Below, piece by piece: positions 7,581 through 15,905 of a stretch of DNA of 64,000 nucleotides (positions are counted from its first letter, which is position 1; each line of letters starts with the position of its first letter). The position numbers were made by a program, and so were the translations under genes. This DNA comes from Neoalteromonas facilis. GTDB taxonomy: Bacteria > Pseudomonadota > Gammaproteobacteria > Enterobacterales > Alteromonadaceae. The stretch lies in NCBI RefSeq assembly GCF_002807665.1, contig NZ_PEAY01000004.1:1-64000 (forward strand). Direction: 5' to 3'. The notes beneath the pieces are model-generated. The model made no database searches and was not told where the DNA came from. It saw only the letters and a list, made by a program, of their open reading frames with translations.

Positions 7581-9159
7581 GGCTATATCCTGGAACGCTT
7601 TGATGCTGATCACGGGTATCGCTATCCAATGAAACTCGCTGATCGACGTGCAAGGTGTCCGGCACAATATGCGTACTCAGTATGACGGTTTTTTCAGCGC
7701 AAAGTATGTTGAGTTGCTCACTTACGCGTTTAATATTCTCTGCATCAAGCCCCTCAAATGGCTCATCTAACAGGACGATGTCGGCTCTACTGAGTATTGC
7801 TCTGGCAAGGCCAAGACGTTTCTTTTCACCGCCTGACAGCGGTCGTCCATTTTCCCCAAGCCACTCATCTAAGTTACTCAAGTACCCAAGCCCCACATCG
7901 GCAAGGGTGTTGTGAATGCGTTCGTCGCTAAGCGCTACATCGACAAGTGTGAGGTTGGCGCGCAACGTATCAGATAAGCAGTAAGGAAATTGTTCTATAT
8001 ACAACGCGTTAGACAATACGCCTTGCGTATGCTCCAGCGTAGGCGTAGTGCCTGCTTGAGAGCATAAGTAGCGTTTACCTTCAAATGGCAATAAACCCAC
8101 AACTGCCTGCAGCAAACGTGACTTCCCACTGCCTGAGCTGCCTTCGATAATGGTCATGCTGCCTGATAAGATTGTCGTCGTTACGCGTGGCATACGTGTG
8201 TTGGTGGCTTTGAATTGCGAAAGCTGTATTCGATTAGTTGGGTACGAAATCCGGTTTAAACGCTCCGCTTCGGTGTCTAATATCTTCAGAGAACGTCGTG
8301 CGTGAATGTAATCCAACAGTTTGCGTTGATTCGCTAAACTGGGTGACAGCCAATCGGTTAAACCAAGCAATGCCATAGGCACAACAATGAACATTGCTTG
8401 CCCTGCAAGTACTTCGCTGTGTAACAAAAAGATACTGCATATACTCACCAGACCGGCAAACAATAATGTCATGCTTGCTACACGAATACGTGCCTGTATC
8501 TTGTTGATCAGTACGTTTAACGGAGCACTTTTGGGGGCTGCGGCTATTGGATTGGGCAGCAAGTGCCAAATGTTGGCGGATTCTACGTGTTGATGGATTT
8601 TGAGTTGTAGCGCTCGTCGCGTTCTCACAACCTGTGTTGATAAGGCGATGAGAGACGCGAGCAATCCCAAATAGATAAGAAAGAAGCTAACACTGAACGC
8701 CAGTGTAATGAGTGAAATCGCCGAAATTAATACTACGCTGACGATGTTTAACAATGTTAGCGAAACCAAAATACTGCTGTTTTGCGCCACAAACGAAATC
8801 CAGATAGACGCAACTTCTTCACTGTCATGATTGAGAGCATCTAGAAAATCTTCCCGAGATGTAACCGGTTTGTCTCGCAGTGAATCAAAAACCCACAAGC
8901 GCAAACCCGCGAGTCGATCGAGTAAATCATTGTGCCCCGTAAGCATACTGAAATAGCCACTGGCGATCCGAATCAGCGCTAACGCCCGAATGACGACAGC
9001 TGGCAGCATGTAATTAAATCCAACGCCGGCGATAGCGCACGCGGCTATAAACCATGACGCCACAAGTAAGATAACGATACCGGCAGTGAAATGAGCAATG
9101 GCAAGTGTCAGGCTCAACAACAAGGACATAAATCTACGCGGTGGAAGTTGTGTGCTCAT
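7567..9159 (-). CDS. cydC: CydC, half of the CydDC ABC exporter needed for cytochrome bd assembly
   Basis: The protein has 530 residues. Six hydrophobic segments in the N-terminal half are followed by an ABC domain with Walker A (GSSGSGKS), the signature LSGGEKKRLGLARA and Walker B (IVLLDEPFEG). CydDC exports glutathione/cysteine and haem-related compounds to the periplasm and is needed to mature cytochrome bd. ATG 9159 overlaps the cydD stop by 4 bases (ATGA), which decides the start over the in-frame codon at 9210. It lies in the cydABX-cydDC-MBL operon. Confidence 0.92.
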   Translation of the reverse strand: MSTQLPPRRFMSLLLSLTLAIAHFTAGIVILLVASWFIAACAIAGVGFNYMLPAVVIRALALIRIASGYFSMLTGHNDLLDRLAGLRLWVFDSLRDKPVTSREDFLDALNHDSEEVASIWISFVAQNSSILVSLTLLNIVSVVLISAISLITLAFSVSFFLIYLGLLASLIALSTQVVRTRRALQLKIHQHVESANIWHLLPNPIAAAPKSAPLNVLINKIQARIRVASMTLLFAGLVSICSIFLLHSEVLAGQAMFIVVPMALLGLTDWLSPSLANQRKLLDYIHARRSLKILDTEAERLNRISYPTNRIQLSQFKATNTRMPRVTTTILSGSMTIIEGSSGSGKSRLLQAVVGLLPFEGKRYLCSQAGTTPTLEHTQGVLSNALYIEQFPYCLSDTLRANLTLVDVALSDERIHNTLADVGLGYLSNLDEWLGENGRPLSGGEKKRLGLARAILSRADIVLLDEPFEGLDAENIKRVSEQLNILCAEKTVILSTHIVPDTLHVDQRVSLDSDTRDQHQSVPGYSHENA

Positions 9160-10766
9160 GCGTGTACTTGAACCTCCCCGGTTTCGACTGACCACTGATG
9201 AGTAAACCACTCCTTTGGCAGTGGTTTATGAGAGGCCCAAATAACGGTCTTATCCTTTAATTGCGCACGCAACAACGTGCTGATTTGTTTGTGTTGCTCA
9301 AGGGTTAAGTGCGCTGTTGGTTCGTCTAGTAAAATCACTTCAGGTTTCAGTAACAATATACGTGCTAAGGCAAGTCGATGCGCCTCACCACCGGATAATG
9401 GTGGATGATCGCCTAGCGGGGTATCTAAGCCATAAGGCAGTGCTTCTGCCCAATCTGATAAGCCCACTTTTTGTAAAGCGTCAATCATGGCAGTACGGGT
9501 AATATCGGTATGTTCAAGAGACAGGTTATAGGCCAATGTATTGTCGAATATGGTGGCTTGTTGGCTCATCATGGTTGGACGAATAGGAAACTGATGAGTT
9601 GCTGGGCGAAAGCCCATTAACGCTTCTAATAACACGCTTTTACCTGCGCCTGAAGCGCCTGACAGCAGAATCCAGTCACCGGACTTTATGGTTAATGCGC
9701 TGGCATGCATAGCTGGCTCCTCAACGCGATAATTGAGCCAAGATATGCCGTCAAAGTGTTCACTGAAACGCAAGGGTTTAGTGTCCTTAAGTACCTGTTC
9801 GAGTCTTTCAGCACCTGCCTCAGCTTTGGCTTTTTGGTGATAAAAGCGGCCTAAATTTTTTAGCTCGGCAAACAACAAAGGGCTGACGAGTAGCATGAAA
9901 AGGCCTTGTTCGAAATTCATGGTTGGGCCAATGTTGATTTCGCCTAACAATGTAAAGCCAATAAATACCGCCACCAGTGCGATAGCAACGGTAGCAAAGA
10001 AGTCCAGTACAGACGTTGATAGAAAGGCAACTGACACTACGCTCATGGTTTTGCGGTTCACGATACGGCTAGCGTCGTCTAATCTAGCTCGTTGAGGCGC
10101 ATGTTGATCAGTAGCAACCAGCAAAGGCAGAGCTTTTAGTCTGTCGCTAAACATGTCACCAAGGCGTTCTAATGCAATGAAATGTTTGCGATGCAGGTTA
10201 GCTGCTTGTTTACCTACCAACACCATGAAAAGGGGAACAACGGGCAGTGTTAAAAGCAGGCTAATGGCGACTACATAGTTAACCGGAAAAATGACAGCAA
10301 TCACTATCAAAGGTGTTATGCCAGCAAGCCATTTTTGGATGCTGTATTGAGTGAAAAACTCTGCAACATCCGGAATATGGGTCAATGAAAGTTGTTGCCA
10401 AAATGTGGGAGTGAATTGGCGTGTGATGGCCGTTTGGCGCGACCCCCACACACCGTGTAAGCGCTGCTCGAACATGTTGGATATGTCGGAGCGTGCAGCA
10501 TACGTTAAGTGATCGGCAGCAAACCAACCACAGGCCCAGAGCGTCATTGCGATGATGAACGGCAACAGTTGCGTGAACTGTACACTCTGTCCATCAACAA
10601 TGACTTGGTATACCAATGAACTAAACAGGGCAAAGGTGACTATTTGGGCCGCGAGCTGGACCACACGTGCGCTGAGGATTTTCAGCTGGGGCGCTCGCAA
10701 ACCTTTCGCTTCTGCTTTTAGCCATTGTTGCGCAGGGCTGTTTGGTGATGTTGCTGCCTGTTGCAT
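9156..10766 (-). CDS. cydD: CydD, half of the CydDC ABC exporter
   Basis: The protein has 536 residues and forms a heterodimer with CydC. The N-terminal membrane domain is followed by the nucleotide-binding domain: Walker A (GASGAGKS), signature LSGGEAHRLALARIL, Walker B (VILLDEPTAH) and an H-loop His (ASHKPLP). The length is slightly below that of E. coli CydD (588). The start ATG overlaps the cydX stop codon as TAATG, a coupling arrangement that supports cydX as a real gene. The cydD-before-cydC order follows the usual one. Confidence 0.93.
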   Translation of the reverse strand: MQQAATSPNSPAQQWLKAEAKGLRAPQLKILSARVVQLAAQIVTFALFSSLVYQVIVDGQSVQFTQLLPFIIAMTLWACGWFAADHLTYAARSDISNMFEQRLHGVWGSRQTAITRQFTPTFWQQLSLTHIPDVAEFFTQYSIQKWLAGITPLIVIAVIFPVNYVVAISLLLTLPVVPLFMVLVGKQAANLHRKHFIALERLGDMFSDRLKALPLLVATDQHAPQRARLDDASRIVNRKTMSVVSVAFLSTSVLDFFATVAIALVAVFIGFTLLGEINIGPTMNFEQGLFMLLVSPLLFAELKNLGRFYHQKAKAEAGAERLEQVLKDTKPLRFSEHFDGISWLNYRVEEPAMHASALTIKSGDWILLSGASGAGKSVLLEALMGFRPATHQFPIRPTMMSQQATIFDNTLAYNLSLEHTDITRTAMIDALQKVGLSDWAEALPYGLDTPLGDHPPLSGGEAHRLALARILLLKPEVILLDEPTAHLTLEQHKQISTLLRAQLKDKTVIWASHKPLPKEWFTHQWSVETGEVQVHA

Positions 10767-10876
10767 TAAGACTCGTCCGTTCTGTCCATGTCTTCAGTAG
10801 ATTCAAGCCACATGGCGTTAATGATCCCGAATGAACAGGCGAGTAAAACGCCTAATATCCAAGTGAAATACCACAT
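10766..10876 (-). CDS. cydX: CydX, small subunit of cytochrome bd-I
   Basis: This 36-codon gene begins MWYFTWILGVLLACSF and ends in a short acidic tail, matching the CydX/YbgT family (single membrane helix, conserved WYF-W-LG and later EA/ES-type segment). CydX stabilises the haems of the CydAB complex. It sits 10 bases after the cydB stop, with GGAGAA just upstream of its ATG, and shares TAATG with cydD. Both position and motif are canonical. Confidence 0.92.
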   Translation of the reverse strand: MWYFTWILGVLLACSFGIINAMWLESTEDMDRTDES

Positions 10877-10886
10877 AATGTTCTCC

Positions 10887-12023
10887 TTAATATATTGCGT
10901 GTGACTTGTTGAGATCAGACTGCTTGATACGACCACGCATCACCCAGAAACCATATGCGGTATAACTCAACACGATGGGGACAAATATACATGCAACAAT
11001 GAACATGGTTTTCAATGTCAGCAATGACGATGTTGCATCCCACACAGTCAAGCTAGCCTCAGGCATGGTGCTGCTTGGCATCAAGAACGGAAACATTGAG
11101 AAGCCTGCTGTTAGGATAATACCGGTGATGGTTAATGCGCTGGCGACAAAAGCCAAACCACTTCTTCCTGCATAAGATGCGTAGGCACAAAGTACCGCAG
11201 CACCAATACCTAACACCGGAGCAACAATCATCCAAGGATATGTTGAGTAGTTGGTTAACCATGCGCCACTGACAATTTCAACACTCTTAGTTAATGGATT
11301 GCTGGTAGCCATAGTGTCTACCGTGGAGGTAATCACATAGCCATCAACGAAGAACATTAATGCTAAACCAGCTGCAATGAATAATCCTGCAGTCGCAATA
11401 GACAGCACAACGGATACACTGCGAGCACGCAGGTGAAGCTGATCATCTGTTTTTAATTGCAGCCATGTTGCACCATGGTTGAGTAACATTGCGACGGAAA
11501 CCAATCCAGCGAGCAGTGCAAATGGGGTTAGTAGCCCAAAGAAGCTTCCTGTGTAGGTTGCTTTTAAGGTGTTATCCAATTCAAACGGCACGCCGAGCAA
11601 CAAGTTACCGAATGCGACGCCAAAGATCAGAGCTGGAATAATGCCACCTGCGAACAGCGCCCAATCCCACATTAAACGCCATTTTTTATGTGGCAACTTA
11701 CTGCGATAATCAAAACCGAGTGGACGCATCCAAAGGGCGATCAAGGTCAGTGCTAAGGCCAAATAGAAACCGGAAAACGCGGTTGCGTAGATCAATGGCC
11801 ATGCAGCAAATATGGCACCGCCAGCGGTAATAAACCATACCTGATTGCCATCCCAGTGAGGCCCAATGGTGTTGATCATTACGCGTCTGTCTTCATCGGT
11901 TTTACCCACCAATGTGAGCAACGCACCAACCCCTAAATCAAACCCATCAGTTACGGCAAACCCGATCAGCAACACGCCAACCAAGACCCACCAAATAAGA
12001 CGTAGTACTTCATAATCAATCAT
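10887..12023 (-). CDS. cydB: Cytochrome bd ubiquinol oxidase subunit II
   Basis: The protein has 378 residues, the same size as E. coli CydB (379). It begins [22 protein letters not shown], with the family motif [10 protein letters not shown] and then [17 protein letters not shown]. About eight to nine membrane helices are visible. It pairs with CydA in the quinol oxidase that reduces O2 at high affinity and resists sulfide and cyanide. Its ATG overlaps the cydA stop (ATGA), with AAGGAG in the end of cydA. Confidence 0.96.
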   Translation of the reverse strand: MIDYEVLRLIWWVLVGVLLIGFAVTDGFDLGVGALLTLVGKTDEDRRVMINTIGPHWDGNQVWFITAGGAIFAAWPLIYATAFSGFYLALALTLIALWMRPLGFDYRSKLPHKKWRLMWDWALFAGGIIPALIFGVAFGNLLLGVPFELDNTLKATYTGSFFGLLTPFALLAGLVSVAMLLNHGATWLQLKTDDQLHLRARSVSVVLSIATAGLFIAAGLALMFFVDGYVITSTVDTMATSNPLTKSVEIVSGAWLTNYSTYPWMIVAPVLGIGAAVLCAYASYAGRSGLAFVASALTITGIILTAGFSMFPFLMPSSTMPEASLTVWDATSSLLTLKTMFIVACIFVPIVLSYTAYGFWVMRGRIKQSDLNKSHAIY

Positions 12024-13612
12024 GAGTGTGCTCCTTTAGGGGTAGAATCAACTAGGCCTGCAGAGACCTTCTCTAGCAGTAGTTCTTGCTCTGCAAAAGT
12101 CGCAGAAGGCCCTTTTCTGGCGTATTTCTGCATCAAATAGAATGCGGCGATAAACATCAACGCGTAAAAGGTTGAATAAGCCACCATTGTGATCACAACA
12201 TCAGTCACGGTGAGGTTAGAAACCGCAGTATGCACCGGCAGAATTTCCGCTATTGACCAGGGTTGACGACCATATTCAGCAACAAACCACCCTGCCTCAG
12301 ACGCTATCCAAGGGAGTGGTAAGCTCCAAACCGCCGCTTTTAATAACCAGCGAGGTTTGGTGATTTGGTGTTTGGTTGAGTAGTAAAACGCTAATATGAA
12401 CAAGACCAACATGGCGACGCCTGAGGCAACCATGATGCGGAAGCTCCAGAATAACGGCGCAACTTTGGGTACGCTATATTCAACAGCTTTTGCGATGGCT
12501 TCTTCACTGGGATTAGTAATATCCTCAGCAAACGGCTCTAGTAGCATGGCATAGCCTAAATCATCTTTATGCTGATTAAACTGTGCTACCTGCGCTTCAG
12601 TTGCTTCACCACTGCGCACAATGTCTAACACTTCATAGGCTTTGATACCTGATAAAATACGCGCTCTGTGTTCAACTTTGTGATCTTTGAGGCCAGTCAC
12701 TTCTTCATCCAGCGAGCGTGTCGCGATGATCCCCATGGCATAAGGTATTTGAATGGCGTAGTCGACTTTCTCCGTTTCGTCGTTGGGTATACCAAAAACA
12801 GTAAAGGGGGCTGGCGCAGGGTGAGTGTCATATTCCGCTTCAACAGCGGCTAATTTTACTTTTTGTACGTCACCGAGTTCATATCCACTTTCATCCCCGA
12901 GTACTATAACGGACAGTACTGATGCCAGACCAAAACTCGCGGCAATTGCGAAAGAACGGCGTGCAAAGGCGATATCGCGCCCTTTGAGTAGGTAATAAGA
13001 CGAAATCGCAAGGACAAAAACAGCAGCCGTGACGTATCCAGCAGATACCGTATGGACGAATTTAACTTGGGCCACAGGGTTGAACATCACTTCGGTAAAG
13101 CTAGTCATTTCCATACGCATAGACTCAAAATTAAATTCTGCCCCTACGGGATATTGCATCCAGCCGTTTGCAATGAGGATCCACAGTGCTGAGAAATTAG
13201 AGCCTAGTGCCACTAACCAAGTCGTCATAAGGTGCTTAACCTTTGACATTCTGTCCCAGCCGAAGAAGAACAAACCGACGAATGTAGATTCGAGGAAGAA
13301 TGCCATTAAACCTTCTATTGCGAGAGGGGCACCAAAAATGTCACCAACATAGTGAGAATAATATGACCAGTTCATGCCAAACTGGAATTCCATGGTAAGG
13401 CCTGTGGCCACACCAATGGCGAAGTTAATACCAAACAATTTGCCCCAAAACTTGGTCATTTGCTTGTATATTTCTTTGCCCGTCATGACATATACGGATT
13501 CCATTATGGCCAACATAAATGTGAGCCCTAACGTTAATGGAACGAATATGAAATGAAACATGGCCGTCATCGCGAACTGAAGTCGCGATAGCTCGACGAG
13601 CGTTTCGTTCAT
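12020..13612 (-). CDS. cydA: Cytochrome bd ubiquinol oxidase subunit I
   Basis: The protein has 530 residues (E. coli CydA 522). Haem ligand candidates are His20 ([12 protein letters not shown]) and the His in the [10 protein letters not shown] helix. The GRQPW motif typical of CydA is present ([15 protein letters not shown]). The periplasmic Q loop is long, as in the E. coli-type L subfamily, so ubiquinol is the likely donor. AAGGAG precedes the ATG. A perfect FNR-type box lies about 100 bases upstream, consistent with induction at low oxygen. Confidence 0.97.
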   Translation of the reverse strand: MNETLVELSRLQFAMTAMFHFIFVPLTLGLTFMLAIMESVYVMTGKEIYKQMTKFWGKLFGINFAIGVATGLTMEFQFGMNWSYYSHYVGDIFGAPLAIEGLMAFFLESTFVGLFFFGWDRMSKVKHLMTTWLVALGSNFSALWILIANGWMQYPVGAEFNFESMRMEMTSFTEVMFNPVAQVKFVHTVSAGYVTAAVFVLAISSYYLLKGRDIAFARRSFAIAASFGLASVLSVIVLGDESGYELGDVQKVKLAAVEAEYDTHPAPAPFTVFGIPNDETEKVDYAIQIPYAMGIIATRSLDEEVTGLKDHKVEHRARILSGIKAYEVLDIVRSGEATEAQVAQFNQHKDDLGYAMLLEPFAEDITNPSEEAIAKAVEYSVPKVAPLFWSFRIMVASGVAMLVLFILAFYYSTKHQITKPRWLLKAAVWSLPLPWIASEAGWFVAEYGRQPWSIAEILPVHTAVSNLTVTDVVITMVAYSTFYALMFIAAFYLMQKYARKGPSATFAEQELLLEKVSAGLVDSTPKGAHS

Positions 13613-13707
13613 GCTGTTTCTCCTTGTGACGCATTTTGAAATTTAAATACATCATGAGTTAGCATCGACTGTGCCAATAATGCATCGTGTGAAAAGCCTG
13701 AAAACTA

Positions 13708-13721
13708 TTGATTTAGATCAA
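13708..13721 (-). promoter_or_regulatory. FNR-type binding site upstream of cydA
   Basis: TTGATTTAGATCAA matches the FNR/Anr consensus TTGAT-N4-ATCAA exactly and is palindromic. It lies 96-109 bases upstream of the cydA start, a position compatible with control of the cyd promoter. CRP sites are related but have TGTGA half-sites, which fit less well here. Confidence 0.75.
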
Positions 13722-13772
13722 ATTTTGGCGTGCAAGGCGTGAATTATTCATGTGCTTGTGTCGAATGTGACA

Positions 13773-13800
13773 AAGGTGTTGTCATATATGGCAACACCTT
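13773..13800 (-). terminator. Near-perfect palindrome after the DUF3365 gene
   Basis: AAGGTGTTG (13773-13781) pairs with CAACACCTT (13792-13800), and the loop is itself almost palindromic (CATATATG). It is 15 bases downstream of the stop of the haem-protein gene on the minus strand and upstream of the cyd promoter region. A terminator is most likely, although the following T run is only TTT. An operator is the alternative. Confidence 0.5.
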
Positions 13801-13814
13801 GTTATGTATGCGGT

Positions 13815-14438
13815 TTACTTGAGTTGTGAGGGTGTTTGAAGGGATTTTGTGACGGTAAACGCGCCGCGAATATCGCCCACTTTAAAGCCGGTTGCCTGAT
13901 CTTGTGGATATAAGCTATCAATGGTTGCTTTTAGGTTGGACTCAATAGAAGAGCCATGACATGAAACGCACAACTCTCCAGTAGGAATAGCCTTCATAAA
14001 GCGAAAGGAATTTTCATCAGCACTTTTTGCAACAAGGTCGCCTGCAGGTTCACCTTGCAGACGCTGATTTTCAAACATTGTCAAAACCGCCGATTCCCAA
14101 GTATCTGGACGATTATCGGGGTTTCGCGCTTTAAGACTGGTTCTGCCCACAGTCCAACCATCTGTCGACAGTGATTGCGCTATGGCAGGCGCTTGCTGAT
14201 GGCACACATCGACAGCCATAGTTAAACCGCCGGTTTTAACCGCATGCATTAATGCCTGCTTTAGTGTTGAGGCAAAAACACTGACTTTTTGTTTAGCCTC
14301 TGCTTCAAATTGCACGCGTTCCGCTTCACTTAATACGTCAGTCTCTGCGGGGACTTGTGCTTGTGTAGATACACTGAACAGCAGTGCCATGATTGGCATT
14401 GCTGTTCGTTTAAGGTTGGTTATAAGCACTGAATTCAT
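13815..14438 (-). CDS. DUF3365 (Tll0287-like) periplasmic c-type haem protein
   Basis: The protein has 207 residues. A signal peptide (cleavage after STQAQ) is followed by a domain with VDVCHQQAP and a CVSCH haem c attachment motif (Cys157, Cys160, His161) near the C-terminus, the features of the DUF3365/Tll0287-like haem-binding family. It starts 3 bases after the stop of the sulfide:quinone oxidoreductase gene, with that stop inside GAATAACGCATG, so the two are translated together. It may carry electrons or sense redox or sulfur species in the periplasm. Its specific function is not known. Confidence 0.82.
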   Translation of the reverse strand: MNSVLITNLKRTAMPIMALLFSVSTQAQVPAETDVLSEAERVQFEAEAKQKVSVFASTLKQALMHAVKTGGLTMAVDVCHQQAPAIAQSLSTDGWTVGRTSLKARNPDNRPDTWESAVLTMFENQRLQGEPAGDLVAKSADENSFRFMKAIPTGELCVSCHGSSIESNLKATIDSLYPQDQATGFKVGDIRGAFTVTKSLQTPSQLK

Positions 14439-14441
14439 GCG

Positions 14442-15713
14442 TTATTCCAGTCGCTCAATACCGAGTGCTTTGAGTACATATTTTTCATACACAGGCTCGC
14501 TCGTGCCGGTTTTCATCTTACGCATAAAGTATTTTTCAAACGCAATTTTGGCTAAATGTACCCACTTACCTTTCTTAAACCAGGTAATGTTACGTGGAGG
14601 AATTTGAGGCATCGCCACAAACGCAGCACCGGTGTCGCCCATATCGGCCAAACAAATCGCATGCCATGTACCTTTGCTGCTGGGCTCTTCATTATCGATG
14701 ATGATCGATTTCAAGTTGTGAGCGATGGCGGTCATCATGGTTTCTATCATGTAACCGGTTTTCGGCGTCCCAGTTGGTACCGGGGTTGCTTCTACTGGCG
14801 GGATTGCAACACACACGCCGCCGGAGAATATATTGGGATAGGTCGGGTTTCGTTGAAATTCGTCGGTGATCACAAAGCCTTTGGGGTTACATAGTCCTTC
14901 AACATTGGCGACCGCATCAATGCCAGCAAAGGGTGGGATCAACATGGCATGATTAAAATTGATGTCATGTGTAAATTCCACTTCCCCTTTACGGTTCAAT
15001 TCCGATACATGCATGACACCTTCTTCAACCTTATCTACGCTGGCATTGCATATCCACTTGATATCTTTAGCGCGCAAATCAGATTCCAGCAGCGACTTAG
15101 AGTCACCCACACCACCGAGGCCAAGATGGCCAATATAAGGTTCGCTGGTAACAAAGTGGATTGGTACCTTGTGACGTACTTTGGCATCTCGCAGTGCTTT
15201 GTCGAGGATAAAGGCATATTCATATGCCGGTCCAAAACAACTCGCGCCTTGAAACGCTCCCACTACCACGGGGCCTGGATTTTCTACCAACTTTTCAAAG
15301 TCAGTGTGGCATTGCATCGCGTGATCCAAGGTACAAATAGACTGGGTAAAGTATTCAGGTCCTGAGCCCTCGATATTGCCAAAAGCGAGCTTCGGGCCAG
15401 TGGCGATGATAAGGTAATCGTATTCAATGGTTTCACCAGCTTCAGTAATTAACTGGTTATGATGAGCATCGATTTCTGTCACACGTGCACACACAAAGCC
15501 TATTTTTTTCTTGCTCAGGTACTTCTCAATTGGGATTGTAATGGCTTCAGGTTCACGCCAACCGACAGCAACCCAGGGGTTGGACGGAACGAAGCGGAAT
15601 TCTGGCCTTTCATTGACGACTACAACTTCATGATCTTTGCCCAGAATTTCTTTTGTTTCATATGCTGCAGGCATTCCACCTGTACCAGCACCTAACACCA
15701 CCACTTTTGCCAT
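14442..15713 (-). CDS. sqr: Sulfide:quinone oxidoreductase
   Basis: The protein has 423 residues and is a flavoprotein of the SQR/flavocytochrome c sulfide dehydrogenase group. It has an N-terminal dinucleotide fold (VVVLGAGTGGMPAAYE), ERPEFRFVPSNPWVAVGW and the ATG motif (YLIIATGPKL). Cys127, Cys159 (GASCFGPAYE) and Cys355 (ICLADMGDTG) match the spacing of the three redox-active cysteines (128, 160, 356) of the Acidithiobacillus enzyme. It oxidises sulfide to sulfane sulfur at the membrane and passes electrons to quinone, which the neighbouring sulfide-resistant bd oxidase can re-oxidise. AGGA precedes ATG 15713. A sigma-54 type promoter lies upstream. Confidence 0.9.
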   Translation of the reverse strand: MAKVVVLGAGTGGMPAAYETKEILGKDHEVVVVNERPEFRFVPSNPWVAVGWREPEAITIPIEKYLSKKKIGFVCARVTEIDAHHNQLITEAGETIEYDYLIIATGPKLAFGNIEGSGPEYFTQSICTLDHAMQCHTDFEKLVENPGPVVVGAFQGASCFGPAYEYAFILDKALRDAKVRHKVPIHFVTSEPYIGHLGLGGVGDSKSLLESDLRAKDIKWICNASVDKVEEGVMHVSELNRKGEVEFTHDINFNHAMLIPPFAGIDAVANVEGLCNPKGFVITDEFQRNPTYPNIFSGGVCVAIPPVEATPVPTGTPKTGYMIETMMTAIAHNLKSIIIDNEEPSSKGTWHAICLADMGDTGAAFVAMPQIPPRNITWFKKGKWVHLAKIAFEKYFMRKMKTGTSEPVYEKYVLKALGIERLE

Positions 15714-15769
15714 TATCTTGTCCTAGTTGATTGTCAGTTAACGTAACTGCCCAAATGTAAATAGGGTGT

Positions 15770-15787
15770 AAACAAAACGCGTGCCAA
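15770..15787 (-). promoter_or_regulatory. Probable sigma-54 (-24/-12) promoter of sqr
   Basis: On the minus strand TTGGCACGCGTTTTGTTT fits YTGGCACG-N4-TTGCW: the -24 element is perfect, and the -12 element reads TTGT instead of TTGC. Transcription would start near 15757 and read into sqr. The divergent neighbour is a sigma-54 activator, which strengthens the assignment. Confidence 0.7.
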
Positions 15788-15788
15788 G

Positions 15789-15806
15789 GTTTGCGTGATC
15801 GCAAAC
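15789..15806. promoter_or_regulatory. Palindrome GTTTGCG-TGAT-CGCAAAC beside the sqr promoter
   Basis: A perfect inverted repeat with 7-bp arms and a 4-bp spacer lies 2 bases upstream of the -24 element of sqr. It is a clear candidate protein-binding site. It is closer to the promoter than a usual sigma-54 enhancer, so it may bind a repressor or a second activator. Confidence 0.6.
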
Positions 15807-15866
15807 TATTGTTTTTAAATGATTTATGATAGATGTGATATTGTGGGTGGATTTTGAACAGTATTT

Positions 15867-15905
15867 TGTGTCATATTTGTCACTCAAAAGTCAACTATGA
15901 CACAA
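15867..15905. promoter_or_regulatory. 10-bp inverted repeat spanning the first start codon of the regulator, candidate enhancer site
   Basis: TTGTGTCATA (15867-15876) and TATGACACAA (15896-15905) are perfect inverted arms 19 bases apart, centred about 130 bases upstream of the predicted sqr start site, the usual distance of a sigma-54 activator site. The right arm covers ATG 15897, so the regulator may really start at ATG 15921, or may repress itself. Confidence 0.5.
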
